From Welwitschia mirabilis (lineage: Eukaryota > Gnetophyta > Gnetopsida > Welwitschiales), in contig JBOZIK010000001.1 of the NCBI GenBank assembly GCA_051453625.1, forward strand, positions 71,645,329 to 71,709,328: 64,000 bases of DNA, read 5' to 3'. Below are positions 34,136-45,627 of this stretch, in pieces. The notes below the pieces were generated by a model. It ran no database searches. It had not been told where the DNA came from and was given only the letters and a program-made list of their open reading frames with translations. Every line of letters begins with the position of its first letter. Within the stretch, counting starts at the first letter, position 1. Made by a program: the position numbers and the translations under genes.

Positions 34136-34850
34136 TTGTCTTTGAAGGATTGCCCAAAAATAAAAGAAGAATACGAAAGAATGGAAGTGGTTCCTTATGC
34201 TTCAGCTGTTGGAAACTTGATGTATGCTATGGTCTGCACAAGCCCAAATATTTCATATGCAGTGGGAGTTGTCTCACGTTTCATGAGCAACCCTGGCCCA
34301 AAGCATTGGAAAGCTGTAAAATGGATCTTGCGCTATTTTAAAGGTACACAGAATTTTTGTCTGAGTTTTGGTCAGACTAGTTTGGATGCTATTGGTTATG
34401 TGGATCTAATTATGCTCAATGTAAAGATACAAGAAAGTCCACTATTGGTTATGTTTTCTTGAGGGGAGGTGGTCCTGTTAGTTAGATGTCTCGTTTGCAA
34501 AGAGATGTGGCTTTGTCAACCACGGAAGCAGAGTACATAGCTATGACAGAGGCAACTGAAAGAAATGATTTGGTTAAGACGTTTACTTAACTGGTTTGAG
34601 TTGAAACAACAATAGTATGTGATTTATTGCGATAGTCAGAGTGCCATTCATTTGGCAAAGAATGCTGCTTACCAGGCTTGGACGAATCACATTGATGTGA
34701 GGTATCACTTTATTAGGGAAGCATTGGAGGAGAAGAATTTGGATGTTTACAAAATCCAGACACAGGCGAAGCTTGCAAATTTCTTGACCAAGGCTATTAC
34801 AAGAGATAAACATCAATGGTGTTGTCATGGCATACACCTAGATACGTGAT
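34136..34850 (+). pseudogene. Nested copia RNase H remnant
   Basis: ASAVGNLMYAMVCTSPNISY and SNPGPKHWKAVKWILRYFKG form the RT-RNase H bridge. YCDSQSAIHLAKN with HIDVRYHFIRE and ANFLTKAI are the RNase H core and pol end. The first catalytic strand (GYVDLIM) is degraded. A purine-rich tract (CAAGTGGGAGAA) follows before the 3' LTR. Confidence 0.85.
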
Positions 34851-34926
34851 CTGAGTAAGCTTGGAAAGCAGTGCATCTCTAGAGCTACACTTGAAGATGT
34901 GCTAAATTTATCTTCAAGTGGGAGAA

Positions 34927-35384
34927 TGTTGATATGTAAAGCCAAATTTATTAGCTTGTAACGTCCCTAATGTTATATTTTATGTTGGATCCACTTTAAT
35001 ATTGTATAAGGAGATTTCTGTTTTAAAACCATTCTTGGAGGCGTTAGGCAGAAATGGGACATGTGTCAAGAAAGGGTGATACCCGCTTTAGCGTTTTTGG
35101 CTTGTAGCCCTAATTGGCTATAACTCTTGGTTTATTTAATAGTGGTGTTACTGTTGTTTGAGATGGAGAGAGTTGATAGAGTTCTATGAGGCATTCTTGC
35201 TTGAAACCTGTCATTTGTTTGAAGCTTGTTCTTGGCTTGTAATTTTTAGAGAAGATAATAGAGTTCTACATTTCTTTCCCATGATTTTTTCCCTCATTGG
35301 GGTTTTCCACGTAAATTGTTACGTCTCTGTGTTCTCTTACTACTTTCTTTAATTGCTTTGTTGTTGTTGTGTATTTTTGTAACA
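34927..35384 (+). repeat. 3' LTR of the nested copia element
   Basis: It is 458 bp, from TGTTGATATG to TTTGTAACA, followed by the ATGTG target duplication at 35385-35389. It is homologous to 29264-29699. Confidence 0.9.
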
Positions 35385-35389
35385 ATGTG

Positions 35390-35470
35390 AAGCAACAACT
35401 CTTTCTTGGCAAACAGACTTCTTTTTCAAATTGGCAGTAAAATGGCCAATGCCTTGGTAAAAATAAAAAG
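35390..35470 (-). pseudogene. Env-like ORF of the SIRE-like element, upstream fragment
   Basis: On the minus strand this is the continuation of the ORF at 28395-29258, cut off by the nested copia. The reading frame lines up across the insertion when one target duplication is discounted. Similarity fades beyond about 35,470. Confidence 0.45.
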
Positions 35471-35937
35471 GATATTTGCTACTGAAAACTTTTTATCTTA
35501 ATCTTCTTGAGGGCCCCTCTGCCATTACTACAACGTGACAATTCAAGAGACATGAGAAAGATGGAGGAAACAAACAAGAAAAGAGAAACAGGTGGAAGAG
35601 AGACAGGAAAAAAAAGAAAAAAAAAAAGAAAGAGACAGGGCACTATAAGCTTTTATAAGGGGCAAAATAAGTCAGATTTGAGGACAAATTTGGTTTCATC
35701 ACCTCTCTTCTGCCCTTCTACCACCTCATTTGATCGATTAGGTTCAAGTCTGGTCGACCTATCGAAGTGGAGATCTGACCTGCTTAGATCCGGTTAAGCA
35801 GACTTCAGGTGGGATGAACCTATAACAACTTTGGGTGACCGAGTTAAAATCCGGTCGACCCAACTTCTCCAGGTCTGGTCAACCAGATTGCAACCCTGAT
35901 TTCAGTCGGAGAATGGTGACAAAACCCCCAATTCTCA
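35471..35937. other. Spacer between SIRE-like pol and env-like ORF
   Basis: There is a purine-rich stretch (35,560-35,640), then a series of GGTCGACC / GGTCAACC motifs (35,740-35,890) like those in the SIRE-like LTR. No coding signature. Confidence 0.4.
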
Positions 35938-37138
35938 TTAAAGATGCAAAAATTTATCAAAACTTGAGGGTTCTGTAAATATATTAGCTAGTTGTTGATT
36001 AGGTTTTATAAAATTCATAGTAATATTCCCTTTTTTAACTTGATTTCTAAGAAAATGATGTCCCAGTTCAATATGTTTAATATGAGAGTGCTGAACAGGA
36101 TTTCCCAATATGTTTATTGCACTAGTATTATCACAGAAGATGGATAGAGGGTTATAGTTGATTCCAAAATCTTTTAATATTTCCTTCATCCATAGAAGAT
36201 GGATATAATAGCCTCCTGCTGCTATGTATTCTGCTTTAGTTGTGAGGAAAGAAATAGAGTTTTGTTTCTTGCTTGCATAATCTACCAGACAAGCGTTAAG
36301 AAAGAAACAATTTCCACTTGTGCTTTTTGGATCATCCTTGCAACCCGTTCAATCTGCATCACTAAATTCTGCAAGGTCAAAAGAAGGTCCTTCAGGATAC
36401 CGTACCATAATGATAAGTGCCTTTTGTGTATCTTATGATTTTTTTAAATAGCTTGAAGGGGTGATTCTTTAGGGTTTGCCTAATATCTTGCACAAACATC
36501 CACACTAAACATTATATTAGTTCTGCTAGTTGTTACATACAATAGACTTCCTATCATACTCCTATATAGTTTTTGATCTATTGGATTTTCTTGATTATCA
36601 AGACTGATTTTACATGTTTATGACACAGGAGTGGTGGTAGATTTTGTGTTTTCAAGGCCAAAACATTTCACCAAGTCCTTAGTATACTTGGATTGGGAAA
36701 TGAAGATTCTTTGATTTGATTGTCTAAGTTGCAGCCCAAGAAATATACTTCCTTCTTCTAGTATGCTCATTTCAAAGTGTTTTATTACGATATTGGCAAA
36801 CTCTTTTGTTATTTCTTCCTTTGAGGCTCCGAAAATTATGTCATTAACATATATCTAAATAATGATGAAGTCTTTTTCAAATTTCTTCACAAAAAGAGTT
36901 TTATCTATAAATCCTCGGTTATAACCACTATCCTCTCAAAAGGTTGTTAACTTTTCATACCAAGTACTAAGGGCCTGTTTCAAACCACATAAAGCTTTCC
37001 TAAGTCTATAGACATGGTTTGGTTTATGGAGATCCACAAAACCTCTAGGTTATTCTACATATACCTCTTTGTTAAGAATACCATATAAGGAAGCGCTTGT
37101 TACATCCATTTGAAAGACCACTTCGAAAAGTTGAGTTT
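35938..37138 (-). pseudogene. SIRE-like copia RT (C-terminal part) and RNase H
   Basis: Leftward reading gives VFQMDVTSASLYGILNKEVYVE and YRLRKALCGLKQALSTWYEK, then the catalytic box YVND in place of YVDD (about 36,860). The palm end is FEMSILEEGSIFLGLQ. RNase H follows: KAEYIAAGG, then IFCDNTSAINILGNPVQHSH, HHFLRNQVKKG and LANIFTE, ending in a natural stop at 35938. The wording is that of SIRE/Maximus elements. Decayed by stops in the RT part; the last 83 codons are open. Confidence 0.8.
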
Positions 37139-37522
37139 TCATTGAATTTATCCCAGGAACCTAATCAATTTTTAAGGAACCATATAGAATGTCTCTTACA
37201 AAAATGAAAGAATTTAAAACTTAGCTTGAAGAACTCTTACTAAGATGTTTCATTTGTCCTAGTGTATCACCATGGGGAGCACCTATATTATTTGTAAAGA
37301 AGAAGGATGGAACACTGAGATTATGCATTGATTATAGACAACTAAATAAGGTTACCATCAAGAACATGCATCCAATACCAAGAATAGATAACCTTTTTAA
37401 TTAACTCAAAGAAGCTAAGGTATTTTTAAAAGTTGATCTAAAATCTGGATGTCATTAAGTTCAAAGTAAGGAAGAAGATACTCATAAAACAACATTTAGA
37501 ACCCACTATGAGATTATGCATA
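37139..37522 (+). mobile_element. Ty3/gypsy RT fragment embedded antisense in the SIRE-like RT
   Basis: On the + strand this reads IEFIPGT...EPYRMSLTKMKEF, then [46 protein letters not shown] and KTTFRTHYE. These are the N-terminal fingers and palm of a Ty3/gypsy RT. It interrupts the copia RT: the copia frame runs to FKNF at about 37,525 and resumes with LFEVVFQMDV at about 37,125. Length about 385 bp; no LTRs or obvious target duplication. Confidence 0.8.
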
Positions 37523-37893
37523 AAATTTTTAAAAGCTACAAATGAAAGAAACATTCTAATACTATCTAACTTGGCCACTGGAGCAAAGGTATCTGCCACA
37601 TGGATTCCTTCAATCTGATTGTACCCTTGAGCCACTAGTCTTGCCTTGTTCTTGATCACGTTGTTGCATTCATCGCATTTATTTTTGAAGATCCACTTTA
37701 TTCTAATTATGTTTCGATGCTTAGGTCTTTTAACTAGCTTCCAAACATCATTTATTTTAAATTGCTGTAACTCCTTTTGCATTGCTATCATCCATTCTTC
37801 ATGAGTTTTAGCCACTTTATAGTTTTTGAGTTCAATTTGAGACACAAAACACACATGAGCATAAAAATTTGTAAGGGAATGTCTAGTGTGCAC
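37523..37893 (-). pseudogene. SIRE-like copia RT, N-terminal part
   Basis: [54 protein letters not shown] and [17 protein letters not shown] form an open segment of RVT_2 that is typical of the SIRE/Maximus lineage. It continues to the left beyond the embedded gypsy fragment. Confidence 0.85.
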
Positions 37894-37974
37894 CCTTGAA
37901 TTTACATCTCCAATGACTGAATCAAGAGGATGGTCCTTGAATTCTAGAAAATGTTTTGCATCTAATTCTTGTCT

Positions 37975-39301
37975 TCATTCTTGTTTTGTTTCATTTTTCT
38001 TCTTTCTTGAATACTCCTTATCACTGGTGAAATTTTGTAAGGGATTTTCTTCATCACATGTAGACAATGGTTTAAGACTAGTATCATCAATTTGTAGATT
38101 TATAGATTCTTCTATTGATAGTCTACATTTGTTGAAGACTCTATAGGCTCTACTTCTGGTGGAATATCTAAGAAAAATTGCTTCATCTACTTTAGATTCA
38201 AATTTGTTCAAGTGTTTTCTATCCTTCAAAATGAAACATTTACTTCCAAAGACTTTAAAATAAGACACGTTTGATTTCCTTTTTTTCCCAAAGCTCATAC
38301 GAAGTTTTATCCATACCTAGTCAGAGATACACTCTGTTGATAATATAGCATGCAGTACTTACTGCTTTAGCCCAAAAAGTTCTTGGAACTTCCTTATCAT
38401 TGAGCATTGTTCTTGCCATTTCTTGGAGAACTCTGTTTTTCCTTTTAAATACACCATTTTGTTGTGATGTTGTTGGTGCTAAAAACTCACGCTTAATCCC
38501 ATCGTTGGCACAATACTTTTCAAAATAATGGTTTTCAAATTCACCTCCATGATCACTTCTAATATGTTTAATAGAATAACCTTTTTCGTTTTGTATTTGA
38601 TTGCATATCTCCACAAATTATTTGAAAGTTTCTACTTTGCTTCCTAGGAAAGCAATCCAAGTAAATCTAGAGTAGTTATTAATCATTGCAAAAAATTATT
38701 ACTTTCCCACTAAGCTCTTAGTTTTAGAAGGGTTTACCAAGTCTATATGAATAAGTTCCAAGAGGCATAGATGTTGAGACTAAGTTTTTGCTCTTATGTG
38801 AGTTTCTAATTTGTTTTTCCCTTTTGACAAGCATCATACAAACCATGTTTACCAACATTAATTTTAGGAATCTCTCCCACAGTCTCCTTTTTTATGAATG
38901 TTTTAAGTTAATCATAGTTCACATGTCCTAAACATTGGTGCCATAGTTCATCTTGGTTAACTTGCAAAAAATGATAAACAGAAGAGGGTTGTTCAATAAT
39001 ATAAACATTATCTATTCTATTTTCTTTGAGAAGAACCTCATTTAACTTCACACTTTTGACTATAAAAAATAACTTTATATGCTTTATCACAAATTTGACT
39101 AATGTTAAGCAAATTATATTTAAGACCATTTACATATAAAACTTCATTAATTTTAGGCATGTTATCTCCACCAATGCTTCTTATGCCTTCAATTTTTGCC
39201 TTTCCATCGTCATCGAATGTCACCTCTCCCTCATCAAAGTCATCCAGGTATTGGAATCTTGACTTGTCGCTTATCATATGATGAGATAAATCACTATTCA
39301 A
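37975..39301 (-). pseudogene. SIRE-like copia protease and integrase
   Basis: The protease (39301-39038) reads LNSDLSHHMISDKSRF where an intact one has LDSG, so the catalytic loop is lost; GLKYNLLNISQICD follows. Pre-integrase ELWHQCLGHVNYD lies at about 38,960. The integrase core (38614-38321) has IRSDHGGEFEN with its Asp, but NGVFKRKNR replaces NGVVERKNR, so the catalytic Glu is Lys. The C-terminal FKVFGSKCFIL and EAIFLRYSTRSRAYRVFN lie at 38298-37975. Confidence 0.85.
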
Positions 39302-39304
39302 GTA

Positions 39305-41134
39305 CTAGCAGGTTCCACTACTAGACTTGAAAGTTGTTTGAATTAATAAACTTTTCAAATTGTCAGCCCTCATCCACTTAGTATTTTTGGACTGTTGTAG
39401 TGATGAATATTTTGGTATAAATTTGAAAGGAAAATTACTAGTATTACTTGAAAAAAACATAACGTTTTTGAAATTGCAAAACAACTTAGAGTAACCTAAT
39501 TTTCCACAAAAATGACAAGTAATCTTTGAAATGAAATTGTTATTTTGCCAATTCACGTGATTAGAGGACGTGGATGGTTTTGAGGAAGAAAATCCAATAC
39601 CTCTTTTCATCATGGATTGACTTTCCTATTTTTAGCATTTGTTCCAAATTTGCTATAGTTGTTAGAAAATTTATTTACAAAATAAGATAAACTTTTTACC
39701 TCTTATTCTCCATTTGGATTTTCTTGTGGTTGAGATCTAAAGCTTCCTTCTCCTTGTAGAGAGACTTCACTATTTTATTCAATTCATTTATTCGCTTGAT
39801 CAACTTTTCACATTTTGAGTATATTTTTTGACATGTATCTTCTAAGTATTCTTCCCCTTTCTCTATGATGTCTAGATCATCTAGTTCAGTTCGATAGAGA
39901 ATTTCATTTAAGGTCGGGGCTATTGCCATGAAAGAGAGTCTTCTATCTCCGTCTAACTCTTGATTAGAACTGTTATCTTCTTCGTCATCTAAGTTAGCCC
40001 GTGTAGCAATAAGAGATGGTCTTTTAGATCTTCTCTAATCCCTTTTGTTATTTGGATATTCATGAGTAACATGTCCATACCTTTTATAGGCATAGCACTG
40101 GATCTCCTTCGTTTTCTCTTGATCTCTTCTTAGTTTTGATTAACCTCATCTAGTCCCTTTGCTTGTTTTTCCATCTCTTCTTTTCTTATACAAGAATTTT
40201 TTCAATCTTCTTACCAATAATGCTACTTCATTCTCATTAAGATCATCATCCGATCTCTCATATTTTGCTTCATCCTACAAACTTTTTAAAGAAATATTAT
40301 TCTTCTTATCTTTCAAAAATTTTAGCTCATGAGTTTGAAGATTACCTTGTAATTCATCTAGGCCATTAGGTTGATGTTTTGCTTTCTTCAATGGCAGTTA
40401 CCTTTGACTCAAATCTCTTGGGGAGAGATATTAATACTTTTCTTATTACTTTTGCTTCATTCACCTTTTGTCCTAGGCTCATCATTGAGTTCACTATGTT
40501 AGTTTTGCAAAGAACTTTTGGGGAGTTTTCTCCTCCTCCATCCAAATATCTTTGAACTTGGTGATCAACATCTAAAGTTTTACCTGTTTTATAGTGGAAG
40601 TCTCTTCATGAGCAATTCCAAGAATATCCCATGCTTCTTTGGTATTTTTCACCATTTACTATTCTCTTGAATTTTTCTGCACACACAACACAAAAAAATA
40701 GCATTAAGAGCATAGGCATCCAAAGTAGCATTCGCATTATCAATAGGTGTCCATTGATCTTGTGGTTTCGAGATGGTTTTGGAATTTTCACTACGACCCT
40801 TTTCGTTATTATAGGGTGGACATTTCCATTGTAGACTACCTCTTTTATATATCCATTAAGAGACCGGAGGAAAAATTTCATTCTAGGCTTCCAATAGGAA
40901 TAGTTAGTTCTGTCAAACAATGGTGGTTTTCTAGTAGAGAATCCATCTGAGGGGTTTTTCACTACTATCCTTTTTGGTTATTATAGGGTGGACATTTCCA
41001 TTGTAGACTACCTCTTCTATATCTCCATTGAGAAACCTGAGGAAAATTTTCATTCGAGGCTTCCAATAGGCATAGTTCTTTTTGTCAAACAACGATGGCT
41101 TTCCAGTAGAGAATCCATCTGAGAGGTTACTCAT
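39305..41134 (-). pseudogene. SIRE-like copia gag, with duplicated N-terminus
   Basis: From the ATG at 41134 the gag begins SDGFSTGKPSLFDKKNYAYW, the usual SIRE-like start. After 172 bp the same start recurs at 40962 (SDGFSTRKPPLFDRTNYSYW). A partial third copy is visible at about 41,170-41,225. Further on are two knuckle-like boxes: CYAYKRYGHVTHEYP (about 40,080; second and third Cys lost) and CHFCGKLGYSKLFC (about 39,510; His changed to Tyr). A coiled-coil-like segment (KLIKRINELNKIVKSLYKEK) lies at 39,800-39,740. Many stops. Confidence 0.8.
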
Positions 41135-41267
41135 GGCTAGGGTTATGAGTCAAGATTTCTTAGAATCTATTACTATAAGTTTTGTCAAACAACAGTGGAT
41201 TTCCAGTAGAGAATTCATCTAAGGAGTTGAGTCAAGATTTGTTAAAATCTATTACTGACACAACTTG

Positions 41268-41280
41268 CTATGATATCAAA
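41268..41280 (-). other. Primer-binding site of the SIRE-like element
   Basis: The minus strand reads TTGATATCATAGC, similar to TGGTATCAGAGC, directly inside the right (5') LTR edge TGGAGGATC at 41281. Confidence 0.65.
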
Positions 41281-42375
41281 TGGAGGATCTACAAACCTTA
41301 AAAAGAGGGATGAATGGGGAAGGAAAGGGGGGTGGGGGAGGGGGAAGTGGGGTTGGAGGGGATGTGTGAATACGTTTTTAGCAAAAAATCCCTCTAAAAA
41401 TATACAAGCACATATAATAATAATTTTAAACAAAAATGAAAAGACCTAACTAAAGGAATCTAATGAGAGCTATCAGACGAATATAACGGTAATGAAAAAT
41501 GGAAAATGTGCATAAAAAAAGTAACTTATAGTGGTTCGGGAAGCATCTCTACTTCACTCTCGATTGTCAGCTTCAGCCCTAAGCTGATCCAGGTCTTCAT
41601 TGCTTTTCTTTATGTTTTTAGGTCAACCTGTAACCTTTAGAAATGGACATTTCAAGGCTCAGTCTCAACCTTTAAAGAACAAAGCTTTTGGTGATGAAAG
41701 CGTGCCTAAGTGCACTGGCTCATCGAATCTAAAGTACAACAATAATGGACCACACTACTTGAAGTAACATTGTACAAGTACAACCTTTCATAGTGCAGAT
41801 GCGTGTCTTGATCAAAAAGATAACAATAATACAAATGTCATTTTTCTCAAAAAAAATTGGTGGTCAAAAGGTTCCTATTCATTTCTTTATATAGGAGATA
41901 AGTTTAGTACATTGTAAAATGGGTTTGACACAACAACAACTAGATTTGATGCAGAGTAACATCTAGAAACTAGTCTGAAAAAGTTCCTCTTCTACTCTAA
42001 CTGGTTGACCCTCGAAACATCTAGTCGGCCTGATTGATTACCATCACTTGACTTGATCGACCCTTTTCTCCTTCGGTCAACTTAAGTGACTCACATCACT
42101 TGATCCAGTTGACCCCAGCTAATGTCTGGTCCACTGTCTTTGCCCAGGTCTTGTTGATCCCTCATGAACTCTAGTCGACTGCCTTTGTCTAGGTCTAGTC
42201 ATCACCTTTTGTACTTCGATTGACCCCTCTTGAACTTTGACAATTTTTGAAAACAAGATCTTAAGAGAAACATCAGTGTTCGTCTGACCTGCAAGGCTTC
42301 AATAACCTGTAACTTTTGCAACATATTTAATCTACAGACGATATGTTAGTTTGACATCAATCTGACAACATAACT
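41281..42375 (-). repeat. 5' LTR of the SIRE-like copia element (right)
   Basis: It runs 1095 bp from the PBS edge (TGGAGG on the + strand) to CAACATAACT. It is homologous to 26929-27943 and to a third copy at 45636-46622. It contains a G-rich tract at 41303-41367 and a series of TCGACC-like motifs at 42,000-42,230. Confidence 0.8.
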
Positions 42376-45300
42376 TAACATACTTCTCTACAAGTATGCT
42401 TGGTTTAATAAAAGGTTATGAAGTCCTTACCATATCCGAGGTCGCTCTAGAAATCTATCTAAGGATATGCATCTAACAACCTTAATTAATCAAATTTATA
42501 TTCATCCTGTAGTTTAATTAGTTTATAGCCTTCTTACTAGAGAGCTATAATTAAAGGTCCTCAAGTCTTTATTCCTTCTATTCTAGCATGTTAAGATTGT
42601 CAACCAAGATTCATTAGGCTCGAGAAAGATATCTAAGAAATATGCTCTACAATTTAAATTATTTAAGGTGTTTTATGAGGTGTAAAAATTGTTATACCCA
42701 TGTTTATTTCTTCCACTTTAAAAATTACCTAAAAGACATAGAAGCCTAAAATGGAACCATAATTCACAAATTTGTTTGACCATCTGGGGTTTAGTAGAAT
42801 AGCTACATTCAAAGAACTACTATGCTATTCAAAATGAAAGAGGATCGTCCCTCTCATTATTATGTTAGATGTACTTTCGAAAGTAAATTCTATTACTTTG
42901 ATTTCCTAACCAAGCAAAATGTTAGTATTCCTTTAAAACCAAATTACTTTATAATCTAAGCTTGATGGATGTCATTCAGTTCCGAAATGTTTTACAAAAT
43001 CACCCTCATAAGGAAAGAAAGAGGTTCTGCTTTTAGATGTATATATTAAAATTTTCTTTAAAGTCTATCTCTTGGATAAGGATAGTTAATGGGTTTAAGC
43101 ATTCCATTATAGCTATAAAGGGTTTTGAATGCACATTGTTAGTTCTTTTTGATGTTGGCCTTAGGGAATTTTGCTTTTTAAATTAGATTTCTCAACCAAT
43201 CTTAGTTACTTACACTTAAGACTGATTATTGCCTTTGTTTTCTTCCACAAGCCCTTTACCCATTATAGAAGGACACATTAGGAAAGAAGAACCCACATTC
43301 TTTAGTTTTGAAGTTTATTCTGGTGAAATACTCTATCACTCTAGTTAGTGGATTAAGATTCCTTACCTTTCTTAGATGGATAGTTCTGACTAACATATTC
43401 TCCTATTGTTCTCAAGGCACGATAAAATAGTCTTGAAAGTTATTTTTTCTAGAATGCATATTTTTACATAAAATGTAGATAAGAATGAAAGAACTTACAA
43501 AAGGATAATAAATGATTATTTTTATTAATTATCTTTAATCAAAAGGCTCTTTGAAATATCAAAAGCAACGAACATAGGCAAGTAGGTGGCAGTGACTCCC
43601 ACTCTAAAGGACAAGCTTAAGGTTAGCCAAGGGTTGTCGGGGAATCACTTACTTCATATATATCATTATCTAACACTATTACTCATGTTTTTATGTCTTT
43701 TTTACAACTATTAATTACATGTGTAACCCTTTGCAAGGGACACTTATTAACAATGACTTAATTGAATTAATTTTTTCTTAATTAATTTTAATTTTTTATA
43801 AACTTTCTAACCACAACATCATTCTACAAAATAAGACTCTCAAGTTTGAAATCTAAGATTTGGCATGAACATTAAGGTACATTCATTAATGGGAATTGAA
43901 CATCACCCACATCCTCTGCATCAACAATGAAACAAGTGGATCTAAGGGCTAGTTTCACATAAAGATATTGTTGTAGTTTCAGTGTGTTTTTTTCTTTTGT
44001 CTTCTTGTAATTAAGAACTCTCACTCTTGTTATCCTAGATTTCTATCTATTTTTAATGGAGTTGATCCTTAGTAAGGTAGTGAGGAACAAGCTTACGGTT
44101 AACTTTATATAATAAGACACTTGAATGCAATAAGAATCTTCTTCTTTATTAATCATCTTCATATAATAAAGGTACAATAGCTCATAATTCTACAANNNNN
44201 NNNNNNNNNNNNNNNNNNNNNNNNNNNNNNNNNNNNNNNNNNNNNNNNNNNNNNNNNNNNNNNNNNNNNNNNNNNNNNNNNNNNNNNNNNNNNNNNNNNN
44301 NNNNNNNNNNNNNNNNNNNNNNNNNNNNNNNNNNNNNNNNNNNNNNNNNNNNNNNNNNNNNNNNNNNNNNNNNNNNNNNNNNNNNNNNNNNNNNNNNNNN
44401 NNNNNNNNNNNNNNNNNNNNNNNNNNNNNNNNNNNNNNNNNNNNNNNNNNNNNNNNNNNNNNNNNNNNNNNNNNNNNNNNNNNNNNNNNNNNNNNNNNNN
44501 NNNNNNNNNNNNNNNNNNNNNNNNNNNNNNNNNNNNNNNNNNNNNNNNNNNNNNNNNNNNNNNNNNNNNNNNNNNNNNNNNNNNNNNNNNNNNNNNNNNN
44601 NNNNNNNNNNNNNNNNNNNNNNNNNNNNNNNNNNNNNNNNNNNNNNNNNNNNNNNNNNNNNNNNNNNNNNNNNNNNNNNNNNNNNNNNNNNNNNNNNNNN
44701 NNNNNNNNNNNNNNNNNNNNNNNNNNNNNNNNNNNNNNNNNNNNNNNNNNNNNNNNNNNNNNNNNNNNNNNNNNNNNNNNNNNNNNNNNNNNNNNNNNNN
44801 NNNNNNNNNNNNNNNNNNNNNNNNNNNNNNNNNNNNNNNNNNNNNNNNNNNNNNNNNNNNNNNNNNNNNNNNNNNNNNNNNNNNNNNNNNNNNNNNNNNN
44901 NNNNNNNNNNNNNNNNNNNNNNNNNNNNNNNNNNNNNNNNNNNNNNNNNNNNNNNNNNNNNNNNNNNNNNNNNNNNNNGATAATTAAAGCAAAGAGGATA
45001 TTTAGTAATTAATTATATCCACACTAGAAGTGATCTCTTAATGACTTCCTTTAAGCTGAAGTCATTGATCCACCTATACAAGATCTAGAAAGTGCTAATA
45101 ATAAATACAAAAGGTTCTATTAGAGTCATTTTATAAACTTAAGGCTTTCAAATTAAAAAGAGTTAAAACTATTACATAAATATTGCACAAGAAGAGAATG
45201 AATACTCAAGGGTTACCAAAGTGAGATCATTTATTTCTAAAGTTCTAAAGTGAGATCATGTATTTTTGAAGTTATTTAAAAGGGGGAAAAAGAAATTAAA

Positions 45301-45627
45301 AAAGAAGAAGAAGCAACATCATTACTAGTAAATAAAAAATTATAAGGCTAACTTTGAAAGTCTTGCATAGTAGCATTAAAGAATCTAGTAGTGACAGCAA
45401 ACAAAGGAGAATCACCCAAAGCCACAGAATCACCTTATCATAGATTTAGGAAGGAGCTTTCTTATTTGTTCCCTTATCATCATTTCAATGAAAATGCAAA
45501 AGTAGTTTAATGTTACTTACCTTTATTAGTAGACAAAGTGATTTCAAATTCCATAGGTAAAAGGTTACTTCATGGGTCCGTATTTAAGTTTTAAAAAGAC
45601 ATGGTTCTGTTTACCATGAATATTAAT
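41384..45627. repeat. Tandem duplication, copy A (unit about 4.25 kb)
   Basis: The sequence from inside the LTR (AAAAAATCCCTCT) through the LTR end and 3.2 kb of flank is repeated at 45636-49512 at a constant offset of about 4.25 kb, apart from gap-size differences. The flank has no clear gene. Conspicuous conserved phrases are GTATGCTTG, AAGGTTATGAAGTCC and TTCTATTCTAGCATGTTAAGAT. A 783-N gap lies at 44196-44978. Confidence 0.85.
44196..44978. other. Assembly gap (783 N)
   Basis: Copy B of the tandem duplication has about 300 bp at the corresponding place (48455-48751), so the stated size is probably too large. Sequence resumes with a 77-mer that also flanks the gap at 48829. Confidence 0.9.

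Noticed and set aside
41242-41433. Minus-strand 63-codon open frame
   Set aside because: It spans the PBS and the G-rich end of an LTR; its proline-rich content comes from the C-rich complement.
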